Below, one piece after another: positions 46,076 through 55,129 of a stretch of DNA of 64,000 nt. The notes under the pieces were generated by a model that was not told the origin of the DNA, did not search any database, and was given only the letters and a program-made list of their open reading frames with translations. Both the position numbers and the translations under genes were made by a program. The DNA is taken from contig NZ_MSSM01000021.1 in NCBI RefSeq assembly GCF_004123795.1, positions 62,001 to 126,000 on the forward strand, given 5' to 3'. Positions within the stretch are counted from its first letter, which is position 1. Every line of letters begins with the position of its first letter. Origin of the DNA: Lacticaseibacillus chiayiensis. Lineage in GTDB: Bacteria; Bacillota; Bacilli; Lactobacillales; Lactobacillaceae.

Positions 46076-46387
46076 CTAATTAATGCCGGATAAATGATCG
46101 ATACTTGGCTTGCTGTTGTTCCAAAGCTCTTCAGGTGTGTAGGTATCTTTTTCAAACAGTGTGACGCTGCCATCGGATTCGATTCGGGCATTAGAGCCCA
46201 GCCATTCCCAAGTTGGTGCCACAAAAAAGTTGACCCGTTTACCTTTGCCCTTGCTCGGCGACCATGAGGATACATAATTATCAATAAAATGTGTCCTCAT
46301 GAACCGCGTTTGTCCGTTATCAAACTTAATTTGTAATATATTTGCGCCCATCCAGACTTTGACAGCTCTGGGTAATGTTTCTGCCAT
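46076..46387 (-). CDS. Conserved-looking small protein of unknown function
   Basis: 103 residues if started at ATG 46387, which follows AAAGGGG. An alternative start lies 14 codons upstream (46429). No signal peptide or membrane segment. The sequence is aromatic-rich (KVWMGANILQIKFDNG, NFFVAPTWEWLG), with a basic loop SPSKGKGKR. It looks like a beta-rich domain with an acidic helical tail (KDTYTPEELWNNSKPS). I do not recognise the family. It lies between recO and the glyQS regulatory region on the same strand. The presence of a ribosome binding site and balanced amino-acid use support a real gene. Confidence 0.65.
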   Translation of the reverse strand: MAETLPRAVKVWMGANILQIKFDNGQTRFMRTHFIDNYVSSWSPSKGKGKRVNFFVAPTWEWLGSNARIESDGSVTLFEKDTYTPEELWNNSKPSIDHLSGIN

Positions 46388-46498
46388 GCTCGCCACCCCT
46401 TTGAAAACATCTGCCGAAATCATCTTCACCCAAAAATCATCAATTACGAAAACGCTTACTTGTCTTCAACCTACCACAAAGCTACAGAAAAGCAATGA

Positions 46499-47314
46499 CT
46501 ATTCTCGATGCTCGTTGTTCGACTGGGAGTCGCTGGGTTTATGCGCGTCTGGCAAGCGATCCTGCCACTGATTCATTTGGTCGATAAAACGCTTGGCTTT
46601 TGGCGTCACGCCAACCATGTCGGTGTAAATGATGTCAAGAACCCGTTTTAGCTCGGCTTTGGTGGCAGGTTTAACATTAATGTGTTTCACCTGACTGAGA
46701 TCAAGGGTGCTAAACCGGCGCAGATAAAAAATAGCGCGCGGACTGGCGTGAAGCCGATGGGGATCTTTATCCCAGTGCCGTTGACACAGAAGACCGCCAT
46801 AGCTTTCCGAGAAATCCAGCGGCAAGTCGGTGCGGCCATCGATCACACAACCGCGCCAGTTGGGTTCTACGCCATAAGCTTTTAGCATCTGCACCTCAAT
46901 CACATTGGCGATAATTTGCGGATCAAGACCAGTGTCAATCAAATGTAGGGCTTGCTTGATCTGGTTAAACCAGAAACCGACTGGCTGGCCATCCGGATAC
47001 GCTAAATCGAGCAACCCAAAAATGTAGGCTGCATAGGCATTTAGCGTGATGTCATTGGAAATTTGGCGGTACTGAGTCACATTTTTGATGGCCGACAAAT
47101 AAGATAGTCCCGACTCGCGAACCTCACCAATGTAATCGGCATGTGTAAATGGCAAAATACCAGCAGCTAAAGCAAAACCGGGCTTGCGGGCCCGGTTTAA
47201 CAGAAACATTTTCTTGCCGAACTGATCGGTTAAAATTTTAACCAACATGTCGGATTCGCGATAATTTTGGCGGGACATCACAAGGCCCTCAAAAGTTTGC
47301 GTTTGCTTAGCCAT
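46499..47314 (-). CDS. recO: DNA repair protein RecO
   Basis: RecFOR-pathway mediator that loads RecA onto SSB-covered single-stranded DNA. 271 residues: N-terminal OB-fold (about 1-80, FEGLVMSRQNYRESDMLVKILTDQFGK), then helical domain with the segment VIEVQMLKAYGVEPNWRGCVIDGR near 140-162 and a GGLLCQRH strand near 173. The zinc-finger Cys pattern is only partly kept. It begins exactly where era stops (era stop base 47314), so it is probably cotranscribed with era, as in most Firmicutes. Confidence 0.95.
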   Translation of the reverse strand: MAKQTQTFEGLVMSRQNYRESDMLVKILTDQFGKKMFLLNRARKPGFALAAGILPFTHADYIGEVRESGLSYLSAIKNVTQYRQISNDITLNAYAAYIFGLLDLAYPDGQPVGFWFNQIKQALHLIDTGLDPQIIANVIEVQMLKAYGVEPNWRGCVIDGRTDLPLDFSESYGGLLCQRHWDKDPHRLHASPRAIFYLRRFSTLDLSQVKHINVKPATKAELKRVLDIIYTDMVGVTPKAKRFIDQMNQWQDRLPDAHKPSDSQSNNEHRE

Positions 47315-48216
47315 TAGCGCAGATCCTTTGTGTTGTAGCCGAGCGATTTAAGATAAGTGTTGTTATCGCGCCAATTTTTCTGGACGCGAACCCACAGCTT
47401 TAAGTTCACCTTATCACCTAGCAAATTCTCAATATCCCGGCGTGCCCGAATACCGATTTGCTTTAGCATTTGCCCGCCGCGGCCGATAATGATGCCCTTT
47501 TGACTGTCGCGTTCGACAATAATGTAGGCTTCGATCTGTAATTTACCGCCTTCGCGATCTTTCATGCGTTCGACTTGGACAGCCGTAGCATGCGGTACTT
47601 CATCGCGGGTGAGTTCGAGGACTTTCTCCCGAATCAGCTCTCCTACGACGAAGTATTCCGGATGATCGGTCAATTGATCTTCCGGATAATACTGCGGACC
47701 GATCGGCAAGGCTGCTGTCAACGAGGTTAATAAGTCATCGACATTGTTACCCATGGTTGCGCTGATCGGGAAAACCTGGGCGAAGTCATAATCATGCTGA
47801 TAGCTTTCGATCAACGGTAAAAGATCATCCGGCTTCACCAAATCGATTTTATTTAAAATCAAATAAACCGGCTTCTTCACCTCAGCCAACTGCCGCATGA
47901 TATACGCATCGCCAGCGCCTTTTTGCTCATCCGCTGCGACCATGAACAAAATGGCGTCCACTTGGTTCAAGGTCGATAACGCTGCTTTATCCATGTAGTC
48001 ATCGAGTTCATTTTTAGGCTTATGAATCCCCGGCGTGTCGACAAAAACGATTTGGGCATCAGGCGTGGTATAAATACCGTTGATTTTATTCCGCGTTGTC
48101 TGGGCCTTGGGAGACATAATGGCAATCTTTTCACCCAAAATCCGATTCATAAAAGTTGATTTACCGACATTTGGTCGACCGATAATGGCAACAAAGCCAG
48201 AATGATGTTCGCTCAA
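47314..48216 (-). CDS. era: GTPase Era
   Basis: Essential GTPase for 30S ribosome maturation that binds the 3' end of 16S rRNA. 300 residues. GTPase motifs: G1 [10 protein letters not shown] near 13-22, G2 region [12 protein letters not shown]3 DTPGIHKP near 60, G4 NKID near 122, G5 SAT near 153. The C-terminal KH domain has [24 protein letters not shown] near 228-251 (GRGG loop). It overlaps cdd by 4 bases and abuts recO. Typical position in the phoH-ybeY-dgkA-cdd-era-recO cluster. Confidence 0.98.
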   Translation of the reverse strand: MSEHHSGFVAIIGRPNVGKSTFMNRILGEKIAIMSPKAQTTRNKINGIYTTPDAQIVFVDTPGIHKPKNELDDYMDKAALSTLNQVDAILFMVAADEQKGAGDAYIMRQLAEVKKPVYLILNKIDLVKPDDLLPLIESYQHDYDFAQVFPISATMGNNVDDLLTSLTAALPIGPQYYPEDQLTDHPEYFVVGELIREKVLELTRDEVPHATAVQVERMKDREGGKLQIEAYIIVERDSQKGIIIGRGGQMLKQIGIRARRDIENLLGDKVNLKLWVRVQKNWRDNNTYLKSLGYNTKDLR

Positions 48217-48611
48217 GCGTTCAAATCTCCTTTCGAAAATGCGCCCGGTAGTAAGGCTTGCGGAGTTGTTTGCTGCGAATCACCATGAACGTTGGCAAGC
48301 GTGATAACCGCGTCGGCAGCAAAGAATTCGCTGATAACTTGCCTGCATGCCCCACAAGGTGAAACCGGGTCTTCTGTATTCGCAATCACGTATAATTCTT
48401 CCAGCTTGGTATAGCCGGCACTCACGGCTGCAAAAATCGCACTACGCTCAGCGCAATTGCTTAAGCCATAACTGGCATTTTCAATATTGGCGCCGGAAAA
48501 GATTCGGTCACCGACGCGAACCGCAGCACCGACCGCAAAGTGTGAATACGGAACATAAGCATTTTCGCGTGCTGCCAAGGCAGCGGTACGTAAAACAGAC
48601 AACTTCACCAA
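48213..48611 (-). CDS. cdd: Cytidine deaminase
   Basis: Zinc-dependent deamination of cytidine and deoxycytidine for pyrimidine salvage. 132 residues, homotetramer type. Zinc ligands and catalytic Glu in [12 protein letters not shown] near 52-63 (C-A-E) and [13 protein letters not shown] near 83-95 (two Cys). Substrate loop [12 protein letters not shown] near 20-31 and NIENASYG near 42. It overlaps dgkA by 7 bases and era by 4, within one long operon. Confidence 0.97.
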   Translation of the reverse strand: MVKLSVLRTAALAARENAYVPYSHFAVGAAVRVGDRIFSGANIENASYGLSNCAERSAIFAAVSAGYTKLEELYVIANTEDPVSPCGACRQVISEFFAADAVITLANVHGDSQQTTPQALLPGAFSKGDLNA

Positions 48612-49003
48612 CTCCTCAAAAGTTCAAACAACGGCGGCCCGAAGACATAAACACCGGCGACAACGGCGATTAGAGATACCAGCAAAACAGCGCCGGCGCT
48701 CATATCCTTAATTTTTTTTGCCCGTAAATCATAGTGTTCCCCGATAATGAAATCCACCAAATTTTCCACAATGGTATTCAATAGTTCGCCTAAGAAAACC
48801 AACAAAATGGCTAAAAGCAGGACGAACCAGGAAAATGGCGGTACTTTTAGCCAAATACCGGCAATAATGACCAGAGCCGCACTGGTAAATTCCCGTTTGA
48901 AATTATTCTCGTCGACAAAAAAGACGCGCAGCCCATCGAGCGCGTGGCGGGCGCTTTGGATAAAATGTTTGTTTTTGCCGATCTGTTTATCGGGTAAGGC
49001 CAT
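48605..49003 (-). CDS. dgkA: Diacylglycerol/undecaprenol kinase family membrane protein
   Basis: Small integral membrane kinase of the DgkA family. Gram-positive members mostly phosphorylate undecaprenol, recycling the cell-wall lipid carrier. 132 residues with an N-terminal amphipathic segment and three transmembrane helices (about 38-55, 58-75, 102-122). The active-site stretch is FLGELLNTIVENLVDFI near 70-86 (Glu-x7-Asn/Glu pattern). The HAxDGLR near 20 is also conserved. It overlaps ybeY by 17 bases and cdd by 7. Confidence 0.95.
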   Translation of the reverse strand: MALPDKQIGKNKHFIQSARHALDGLRVFFVDENNFKREFTSAALVIIAGIWLKVPPFSWFVLLLAILLVFLGELLNTIVENLVDFIIGEHYDLRAKKIKDMSAGAVLLVSLIAVVAGVYVFGPPLFELLRSW

Positions 49004-49445
49004 AAGCTGCCAGAATTTTCTTTTGAAGCGGAATCATAACGGCTTCATCTTCCGGCTTGATGTGATCATAGCCGTTTAGATGCAAGAAGCCGTGAACCAC
49101 CGTGTATCCCAGCTCGCGCTCAAAGCTGTGGCCATACTCCTTGGCGTGGCGGCGAACCGTTAGCGGATCAATAAACAGATCGCCAATGTTCTTTGCCATA
49201 CCCGGAAGCAGCGGCAGATCATCTTCGCCATCTTCAATCGCAAAACTAATGACATCCGTTGCCCGATCGGTGTCACGATATTCACGATTAATCCTCTGAA
49301 TGTCATCATCACCGACAATCGTGATGGACATCTCGGTATCGGTAGGCAATTTTAACTGTTGTCCGCAAAAAGCAACCAACTTCTGAATCAGATCATGGTG
49401 TTGCGCGTCCAATAAATGATCATCATCGTACAACTCTAAGTCCAT
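48987..49445 (-). CDS. ybeY: Endoribonuclease YbeY
   Basis: Zinc-dependent endoribonuclease needed for 16S rRNA 3'-end maturation and ribosome quality control. 152 residues. The metal site is the family signature HGFLHLNGYDH near 117-127 (three His). RDTDRATDVISF near 58 is also conserved. ATG 49445 follows AAAGGAGTAGACCG. A longer open frame that runs into phoH is rejected. It starts 4 bases after the phoH stop. Confidence 0.97.
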   Translation of the reverse strand: MDLELYDDDHLLDAQHHDLIQKLVAFCGQQLKLPTDTEMSITIVGDDDIQRINREYRDTDRATDVISFAIEDGEDDLPLLPGMAKNIGDLFIDPLTVRRHAKEYGHSFERELGYTVVHGFLHLNGYDHIKPEDEAVMIPLQKKILAAYGLTR

Positions 49446-49449
49446 CGGT

Positions 49450-50436
49450 CTACTCCTTTGTTCGTTTCTGCAGCTGTAAATCGTGTTTGCCATATGCTTC
49501 GATAATCTTGGCAACGACCGGATGCCGCACAACGTCTTGTGATGAAAATTGCGTAAAGGCAATGTGACTAATCCCTTTTAGCAGTTGTTCTGCCTGTAGC
49601 AGACCACTCTTGGCATTATTCGGCAAATCGATTTGTGTTACGTCGCCGTTGACGATCATTTTTGAGCCAAAGCCGAGACGCGTCAGGAACATTTTCATCT
49701 GGGCCTGTGTCGTGTTTTGCGCTTCGTCAAGAATGGCAAAAGCGTTGTCAAGTGTGCGACCACGCATATAGGCTAATGGTGCAATCTCAATAACACCGCG
49801 ATCCATTAGCCGATCCGTGTGTTCTTTGCCTAAAACCGCATACAATGCATCATAAACCGGGCGCAAATAAGGATCGACCTTTTCTTTTAGATCGCCTGGA
49901 AGGAAACCCAGACTTTCTCCTGCTTCAACGGCTGGACGGGTTAAAATAATTCGTTCCACTTGTCCGGCTTTCATTGCCGCAACGGCCATCACAACAGCTA
50001 AGAAAGTTTTCCCTGTCCCGGCCGGCCCGATACCGAAAGTAATATCGTTATGCTTGATTGCATCGACATATTGGCGTTGGCCAAAGTTCTTAACCCGAAT
50101 CGGCTGGCCCTTAGCGTCCTGCAACAAGGTTTCGCTATACATATCGGCAAAATATTCCAGCGTCCCACGTTTCGCCATGGCAACCGCACTGGCAATATCC
50201 TGCGGTGACAACTTAATCCCCTGCGACAACAACTTGCTCGTTGCTTCCAACAGCTGCAAGGTCAAACTAACCGTCTCCGGTTCACCGCTAATGCGCAATT
50301 CGTCACCAAAAGGCGAAATACGCACGTTCAAGCCTTCTTCAATCAACGTCAAATTAGCATCATTAATGCCGACAAGGTTAATCGCCATGTCGGGATTGCT
50401 AAGTCGGAAAATTTTCTCCGAGGTTTCCTGTGCCAA
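49450..50436 (-). CDS. phoH: PhoH-like ATPase
   Basis: Cytoplasmic P-loop ATPase related to superfamily 1 helicase cores. Family context suggests a role in RNA metabolism together with YbeY. About 328 residues. A KH-like N-terminal region is followed by Walker A FGIGPAGTGKTFLAVVMAV near 130-148 and Walker B AFAILDEAQNTTQAQMK near 235-251, then a VNGDVTQIDLP strand. The start is taken as TTG 50436, which has AGGGGG 7 bases upstream. A TTG six codons earlier has no ribosome binding site. Confidence 0.94.
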   Translation of the reverse strand: MAQETSEKIFRLSNPDMAINLVGINDANLTLIEEGLNVRISPFGDELRISGEPETVSLTLQLLEATSKLLSQGIKLSPQDIASAVAMAKRGTLEYFADMYSETLLQDAKGQPIRVKNFGQRQYVDAIKHNDITFGIGPAGTGKTFLAVVMAVAAMKAGQVERIILTRPAVEAGESLGFLPGDLKEKVDPYLRPVYDALYAVLGKEHTDRLMDRGVIEIAPLAYMRGRTLDNAFAILDEAQNTTQAQMKMFLTRLGFGSKMIVNGDVTQIDLPNNAKSGLLQAEQLLKGISHIAFTQFSSQDVVRHPVVAKIIEAYGKHDLQLQKRTKE

Positions 50437-50497
50437 ATATTGGCCCCCTAACAAATATTTTAAGCGATGAAGATGGTATTAGTTTAGCATATTTTAA

Positions 50498-50730
50498 GAG
50501 CGTGAGCAGGCCCGCTTAGAAACCGGAGTGTAAGTGGCCTTAGACCTAAATGGCCGGTCTTTGGCCATTCAGGTCTAAGGTCCTTACACGCAGGTTTCTG
50601 GGCCTGCGAGCGCGTTTCCACTACAGCATCGGCCAGCTTGGCTCACATACAACAGTCTTTGGCCATCACGCCCAAGGTCCTTATACGCAGATTTCTGCGA
50701 CTGCGAGCGCGTTTCCGCTGCAGTATCATC
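50498..50730 (-). repeat. Palindromic repeat plus a half copy (family locus 6, reverse orientation)
   Basis: A full element at about 50498-50615: arms GAAACC/GGTTTC, GTGTAAG/CTTACAC, and an inner stem on CCTTAGACCTAAATGGCC. A half copy follows at about 50655-50730 (CCAAGGTCCTTATACGCAG, GAGCGCG). It fills the yqeY-phoH gap. Confidence 0.9.
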
Positions 50731-50750
50731 CAACTACCAACCACCACAAT

Positions 50751-50779
50751 AAAAAAAGCCGGTGCTAACACCGGCTTTG
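50751..50779 (-). terminator. Terminator of rpsU-yqeY
   Basis: AAAGCCGGTG/CACCGGCTTT stem around CTAA, with seven T on the minus strand, immediately after the yqeY stop. Confidence 0.9.
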
Positions 50780-50782
50780 TCG

Positions 50783-51226
50783 TTAACTAAGTTTTTCTTT
50801 TACCACGCTGCTGACGAGACCGCCATCAGCTTGGCCTTTAACCTTGGGCATCAGTGTCTTCATCACCTTGCCGAAGTCTTGCTTACCTTTGGCACCGACT
50901 TCTTTGATTGTTGCATCAACGATGTCAGCGACTTGGGCTTTGTTCAACTGGGCTGGTAGAAAACGCTCCACAACCTTGATTTCGGCTTCGGTTTCCTGGA
51001 CCAAATCATCACGGCCACCTTTTTTGAATTCTGAAACGCTTTCCTTGCGCTGCTTTAATTCAGTTGCAAGAACGCTCTTTTCTTCATCCTCGGAAAGCTC
51101 ATGGCCGAGTTTGATCTTTTCATTGACCAACGCTGTTTTCAACATCCGGACGACGCTCAACGTTACTTTGTCCTTGGCTAACATGCTTTGCTTCATCTGA
51201 GCATTAAGCTCATCCATTAAAGCCAC
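50783..51226 (-). CDS. yqeY: GatB/YqeY-domain protein
   Basis: 147-residue helical protein homologous to the tail domain of GatB (tRNA-dependent amidotransferase), made here as a free-standing protein. It may contact tRNA but its role is unproven. Landmarks: SVVRMLKTALVNEKI near 23-37, the conserved QRKES run near 58, FLPAQLNKAQ near 88, and the C-terminal GKVMKTLMPKVKGQADG near 117-133. The start is probably GTG 51226, with AAAGGA about 11 bases upstream. ATG 51217 is possible. It follows rpsU, the normal Firmicutes order. Confidence 0.94.
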   Translation of the reverse strand: MALMDELNAQMKQSMLAKDKVTLSVVRMLKTALVNEKIKLGHELSEDEEKSVLATELKQRKESVSEFKKGGRDDLVQETEAEIKVVERFLPAQLNKAQVADIVDATIKEVGAKGKQDFGKVMKTLMPKVKGQADGGLVSSVVKEKLS

Positions 51227-51244
51227 TATTCACCAAGTCCTTTA

Positions 51245-51421
51245 TTAATACTTCTTACGTTTACGCGCTGCTTCTGACTTCAGCTTGCGGCGTACGCTAG
51301 GCTTCTCATAGAATTCACGCTTGCGGTATTCAGCGAGTGTACCGGATTTGGATACGGTACGCTTGAAGCGCCGAAGAGCGTCATCGAGAGATTCGTTTTT
51401 CTTAACAACTGTCTTAGCCAT
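51245..51421 (-). CDS. rpsU: 30S ribosomal protein S21
   Basis: Small basic ribosomal protein, 58 residues. [20 protein letters not shown] at the start and a [25 protein letters not shown]-type basic tail are complete and typical. ATG 51421 follows GGAGGGATATCAC, so a longer upstream reading is rejected. First gene of rpsU-yqeY, followed by a terminator after yqeY. Confidence 0.98.
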   Translation of the reverse strand: MAKTVVKKNESLDDALRRFKRTVSKSGTLAEYRKREFYEKPSVRRKLKSEAARKRKKY

Positions 51422-51702
51422 GTGATATCCCTCCCTCCGACACTTGTGTAACCACTGACGGATATCATAGCCAATAGTTCGTTTATTAGTATACAAAACT
51501 GACAACCACGCGTCAATAAGCGATTTCAGATTTTTATATAAACAACCGCTGTTATTGACAAAGATGTTGTCTCAACTAAATCTTAACGTCATTGACGTTC
51601 GCAATCAAAGATTTGCTAGCGTTTGATGACCCCGTTTTGCGACATTCACGCCCACACTTGAATTATGCTATGATAGCGTTATCTAAGTAGCGAGGTGGCA
51701 TT

Positions 51703-52533
51703 ATGACCCAAGAATTGAATTTATATATTATGTCAGATTCGGTTGGCGAAACCGGCTTGCGATTGGCTCAGGCTGTTGCCGCACAGTTTCCCGAATTTGA
51801 AGCTCATTACGTTCGCTTTCCGTTCATCCATAACAAAGAAAAAATCTATAGCTCTCTTGATGAAGCCAAGAAAGAAAACGCGTTAGCTATTATGACCTTC
51901 GTGACAGACGGCTTCGCCCAACTGGCAACACATTACGCGAAAGACCAAGGCATCATTGCGATCGACGTCATGTCACCGATTTTAAGCGGGATTAAATCAA
52001 TCACCCATGAAGAACCCAATCACGTTCCGGGAGCCGTGCACGATCTCAATGAACGTTATTTTGACCGTATTTCGGCGATGGAATTTGCGGTTTTGTATGA
52101 TGACGGCAAAGATCCAAAAGGCTTCCTCGAAGCAGACATTGTGTTACTGGGTGTCTCGCGAACCAGCAAGACGCCGCTTTCGCTTTTTCTTGCCAATCGC
52201 AATCTGAAAGTGGCCAATTTACCTTTGGTGCCGAATGCTCATATCCCTGAAGAAATCTGGCAGGTTGATCCTAAAAAGATTGTCGGCCTGACCACTGATG
52301 CCTCCGTTTTAATGGAATTTCGGCGTCAGCGCATGATTCAGTATGGCTTGAATCCAGACACTGCTTACTCGGCGCGTGATCAAGTCAATCAGGAATTGAA
52401 GTTTGCTGAAGATCTCTACAAAAAAATCGGCTGCATGGTGATTAACACCGCACACCGATCAATTGAAGAAACGGCAACCCTGATTTTGGAGCACATGGGT
52501 TTAGATGAATTTGAAAATACCGAGACTCATTAA
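51703..52533 (+). CDS. Pyruvate, phosphate dikinase regulatory protein (DUF299)
   Basis: Bifunctional serine/threonine kinase and Pi-dependent phosphorylase that switches pyruvate phosphate dikinase or PEP synthetase off and on, using ADP as phosphate donor. 276 residues. Landmarks: [17 protein letters not shown] near 8-24, the P-loop-like [18 protein letters not shown] near 149-166 (family signature), and [13 protein letters not shown] near 245. The start follows GCGAGGTGGCATT. A TATGAT element lies about 30 bases upstream as a probable -10. It implies the genome also encodes the target dikinase. Single gene, converging on nfo with a 4-base overlap of ends. Confidence 0.94.
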   Translation: MTQELNLYIMSDSVGETGLRLAQAVAAQFPEFEAHYVRFPFIHNKEKIYSSLDEAKKENALAIMTFVTDGFAQLATHYAKDQGIIAIDVMSPILSGIKSITHEEPNHVPGAVHDLNERYFDRISAMEFAVLYDDGKDPKGFLEADIVLLGVSRTSKTPLSLFLANRNLKVANLPLVPNAHIPEEIWQVDPKKIVGLTTDASVLMEFRRQRMIQYGLNPDTAYSARDQVNQELKFAEDLYKKIGCMVINTAHRSIEETATLILEHMGLDEFENTETH

Positions 52534-53417
52534 CCCATCAACCGGCGCAAAGCTTCCGGCTGAAAATGGCCGCTTCTAAGCCACTTAATTTCTTCCCCAT
52601 ATGGCGGAACCTGATGTTTCTTATCTGGCCCGACATATGGGGTTTCGAGTATCTTGGGTAACTTTTCCAATGCCGGATGATGGGCAATTCGGTTTAACGC
52701 GTCAAACCCGATTGTCCCAAAACCGATGTTGGCATGGCGATCCTTATGGCTACCGCGCGGATTCTTGGAATCGTTCACGTGAATGACGCTCAATCGATCC
52801 ATACCGATGACGTGATCAAACTCATTTAAAACGCCATCAAAGTCATTTTTGACATCGTAACCGGCGTCGTTGGTATGACAAGTATCAAAAGTCACGCGCA
52901 GCTTTTCGTTATAGGTCACGCCGTCAATGATCGCAGCGAGTTCTTCGAAAGAACGGCCGATTTCCGTTCCCTTCCCTGCCATGGTTTCAAGCGCAATCGT
53001 GACATGTTGCTTAGGGTCAATAATGCGATTCAAGCCTTTGACAATTTGCTTGATCGCTGTTTCAGGACCAGCGCCCACATGCGCACCGGGATGAAATGGC
53101 ATTGTATAGGCATGCAACGCGTCTGCTCGAGCAACTTCTTCCTGCATGAATTGCACCGCAAATTCAAAATTTTCGGGCTTTTTCGTATTGCCAAGATTGA
53201 CAATATAAGGTGCGTGAATAACGGTATGACTGATGCCGTCTTTGGTCATCGCTGCCAGCCCTTCAGGAATGCGCATCTCGCTCGTTGGTTTACGACGCGT
53301 ATTTTGCGGTGCACCTGTATAAAACTGCAGCGTATTAGCATCATAACTAGCCGCTTCTTCAACTGCCCCTAACAACATTTTTGTGCCTTTCATACTGACA
53401 TTGGCACCGATTAACAT
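52530..53417 (-). CDS. nfo: Endonuclease IV (AP endonuclease)
   Basis: Three-zinc TIM-barrel enzyme that cleaves DNA 5' to abasic sites in base excision repair. 295 residues. Family motifs: N-terminal IGANVSMKG near 3, PYIVNLGN near 69, PGAHVGAG near 106 (His ligand), [13 protein letters not shown] near 146, [13 protein letters not shown] near 178 (DTCH, metal ligands), and [25 protein letters not shown] near 212-236. Complete and normal length. The start follows AGGGGGC. It partners functionally with Nth encoded elsewhere in the window. Confidence 0.97.
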   Translation of the reverse strand: MLIGANVSMKGTKMLLGAVEEAASYDANTLQFYTGAPQNTRRKPTSEMRIPEGLAAMTKDGISHTVIHAPYIVNLGNTKKPENFEFAVQFMQEEVARADALHAYTMPFHPGAHVGAGPETAIKQIVKGLNRIIDPKQHVTIALETMAGKGTEIGRSFEELAAIIDGVTYNEKLRVTFDTCHTNDAGYDVKNDFDGVLNEFDHVIGMDRLSVIHVNDSKNPRGSHKDRHANIGFGTIGFDALNRIAHHPALEKLPKILETPYVGPDKKHQVPPYGEEIKWLRSGHFQPEALRRLMG

Positions 53418-53530
53418 TAAAAAAAGCCCCCTATGTTTGATCGACCAGCAATCGTTTCAATTGAGATTCCTGGTGATCTGGAAAAAATAATCAAAACCTT
53501 GAGCTGTTTACCAGGTTCATGTTAGCGCGG

Positions 53531-54451
53531 CTAATCCGTTTTAGGCTCGTAAAAATGCCCGAGGATTTTGACTGAATCCGTGATTGACACAAACGCATAC
53601 GGATCGCTGTGGCGCATGGCCTGTTCTAGGTCGTACATTTCGGCGCGGGAAATGATAGTAAAGAGAATGGTCTTTTCTTCGTGGTGGAAGGCCCCTTCTG
53701 CATCATGAACAATGGTGATGCCGCGGCGTAGTGAACCTTGAATCTCTCGAACAACCTGCTTAGGCCGAGCCGTGACAATCATGACCTGCAGTCGCTGCTG
53801 ACGCGTGTATAGCGAATCCATGACCCGTCCGTTGATGAAAATTGCCAGTGCCGAGTACAACGCATGTGGCCAATCGTTGACAAAACCCGCAAAAAAGATA
53901 ATCAGCACATTGAACATAATATTGATCGTGCCAACCGTTCTTCCGGTCCGTTTACGCAGCACGATGCCGATGATATCAATGCCGCCAGTGGAAATGTTAT
54001 TGCGTAAGGCAAAACCGGTACCTAGGCCATTCACAACCGCCCCGAAGATACCACAAACGATTGGATCTTTGGTCAGTGGTGTTAAGACCCCCAGCAACCG
54101 AATCATAATCGTCGAGAAGATAACCGCCAAAAAGGTGAACACGGTAAAGCGGTGGCCGATTGCCTTCCATGCCAAAATAAACAATGGCACGTTTAATAAG
54201 AACAGCAATGTCCCGGTTGAAAACAAATCCGTTGTTGCCAGCGAAAAGAACGGTAGCGCAATGTCGAAGTTGAACCATTTTCGCACCACAGTCGCCAAAA
54301 GCTGTGCCGCACCGGTAATGCCACTGGCAAAAACCCCACCCGGTTCCCAAAACATATTCAACGCAACGGCGACACAAATACTATAGAAAAATGCCGCTGA
54401 TAATCGTGACCAATTTTGATGTCGGCGAATTAGCCGATCGATCTCTTCCAT
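53531..54451 (-). CDS. YitT-family membrane protein with DUF2179 domain
   Basis: 306 residues. Five or six transmembrane segments in the N-terminal two thirds (about 18-210; GGVFASGITGAAQLLA, FALRNNISTGGIDIIGIVLRKRTGR are the family signatures), then a soluble C-terminal DUF2179 domain (about 215-300; VMIVTARPKQVVREIQGSLRRGITIV). Function is unknown. Some relatives have been linked to transport or stress, without a clear substrate. ATG 54451 after an AGGGAGCGG region is chosen. A GTG seven codons upstream is possible. Single gene. Confidence 0.92.
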   Translation of the reverse strand: MEEIDRLIRRHQNWSRLSAAFFYSICVAVALNMFWEPGGVFASGITGAAQLLATVVRKWFNFDIALPFFSLATTDLFSTGTLLFLLNVPLFILAWKAIGHRFTVFTFLAVIFSTIMIRLLGVLTPLTKDPIVCGIFGAVVNGLGTGFALRNNISTGGIDIIGIVLRKRTGRTVGTINIMFNVLIIFFAGFVNDWPHALYSALAIFINGRVMDSLYTRQQRLQVMIVTARPKQVVREIQGSLRRGITIVHDAEGAFHHEEKTILFTIISRAEMYDLEQAMRHSDPYAFVSITDSVKILGHFYEPKTD

Positions 54452-54591
54452 ACAAAAACCGCTCCCTGTCACCCATAATCATGTCGTGATCAAGTATAAC
54501 AAGGGCGGTCTTATATTGCTACCAAATCAAAAACAATCATTCTATTTGACATGAACGTGCTCGCTAGCCAGCAAAACCCACTGGCGTCACC

Positions 54592-55035
54592 TTATTTGAA
54601 AAGTTGTTGGTATTGCCCGTAGCCTTCTTTGACAAGATCCGCGACAGGAATGAAACGCAGCGCTGCAGAATTAATGCAGTAGCGCAAGCCACCCTTATCG
54701 ATCGGGCCATCGTTAAACACATGCCCCAAATGCGAATTAGCTTCAGGACTGCGAACTTCGACCCGCTCCATGCCAAAGCTTTGATCGCGATGCTCTGCCA
54801 GCTTGGTGATAGGTTTGGTAAAAGCCGGCCAGCCACAACCGGCGTCATATTTATCTTTGGAGGAAAATAACGGTTCACCGCTAACGACGTCCACGTAAAT
54901 TCCCTCTTGATAAAAATTATCATACTGACCGGAAAACGGACGTTCAGTTGCGGCTTTCTGAGTCACGGCATAAGCTTCTGGTGACAAACGCTTCTTTAAA
55001 TCAGATTTTGCAGCTTGCTTTGCTTTATCGAACAT
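54592..55035 (-). CDS. msrB: Peptide-methionine (R)-S-oxide reductase MsrB
   Basis: Reduces methionine-R-sulfoxide in proteins, an oxidative-damage repair enzyme in the cytoplasm. 147 residues. Catalytic Cys in [15 protein letters not shown] near 117-131, substrate motif [12 protein letters not shown] near 63-74 and [11 protein letters not shown] near 100. The two CxxC zinc motifs of many MsrB proteins are absent, as in other lactobacilli. The Cys in AGCGW is the likely resolving residue. ATG 55035 follows GGAGGTG. No msrA lies next to it. Confidence 0.95.
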   Translation of the reverse strand: MFDKAKQAAKSDLKKRLSPEAYAVTQKAATERPFSGQYDNFYQEGIYVDVVSGEPLFSSKDKYDAGCGWPAFTKPITKLAEHRDQSFGMERVEVRSPEANSHLGHVFNDGPIDKGGLRYCINSAALRFIPVADLVKEGYGQYQQLFK

Positions 55036-55129
55036 AAAAAACACCTCCGCTACGTTTTATTATAGCGGCAGGCGTTTAAATTGTCAGCAATTAAATTGTT
55101 TCATATTGATGAAGAAACATTGCCGGTCA

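Noticed and set aside
50550-50768. Open frames starting MAGLWPF at repeats 20305, 50498 and 58325
   Set aside because: They are translations of the GGCCATTT arm of the palindromic repeat. No ribosome binding site or conserved coding signal.
53805-54386. 193-codon plus-strand frame
   Set aside because: It is the reverse of the YitT gene, whose membrane segments and family motifs support the minus strand.
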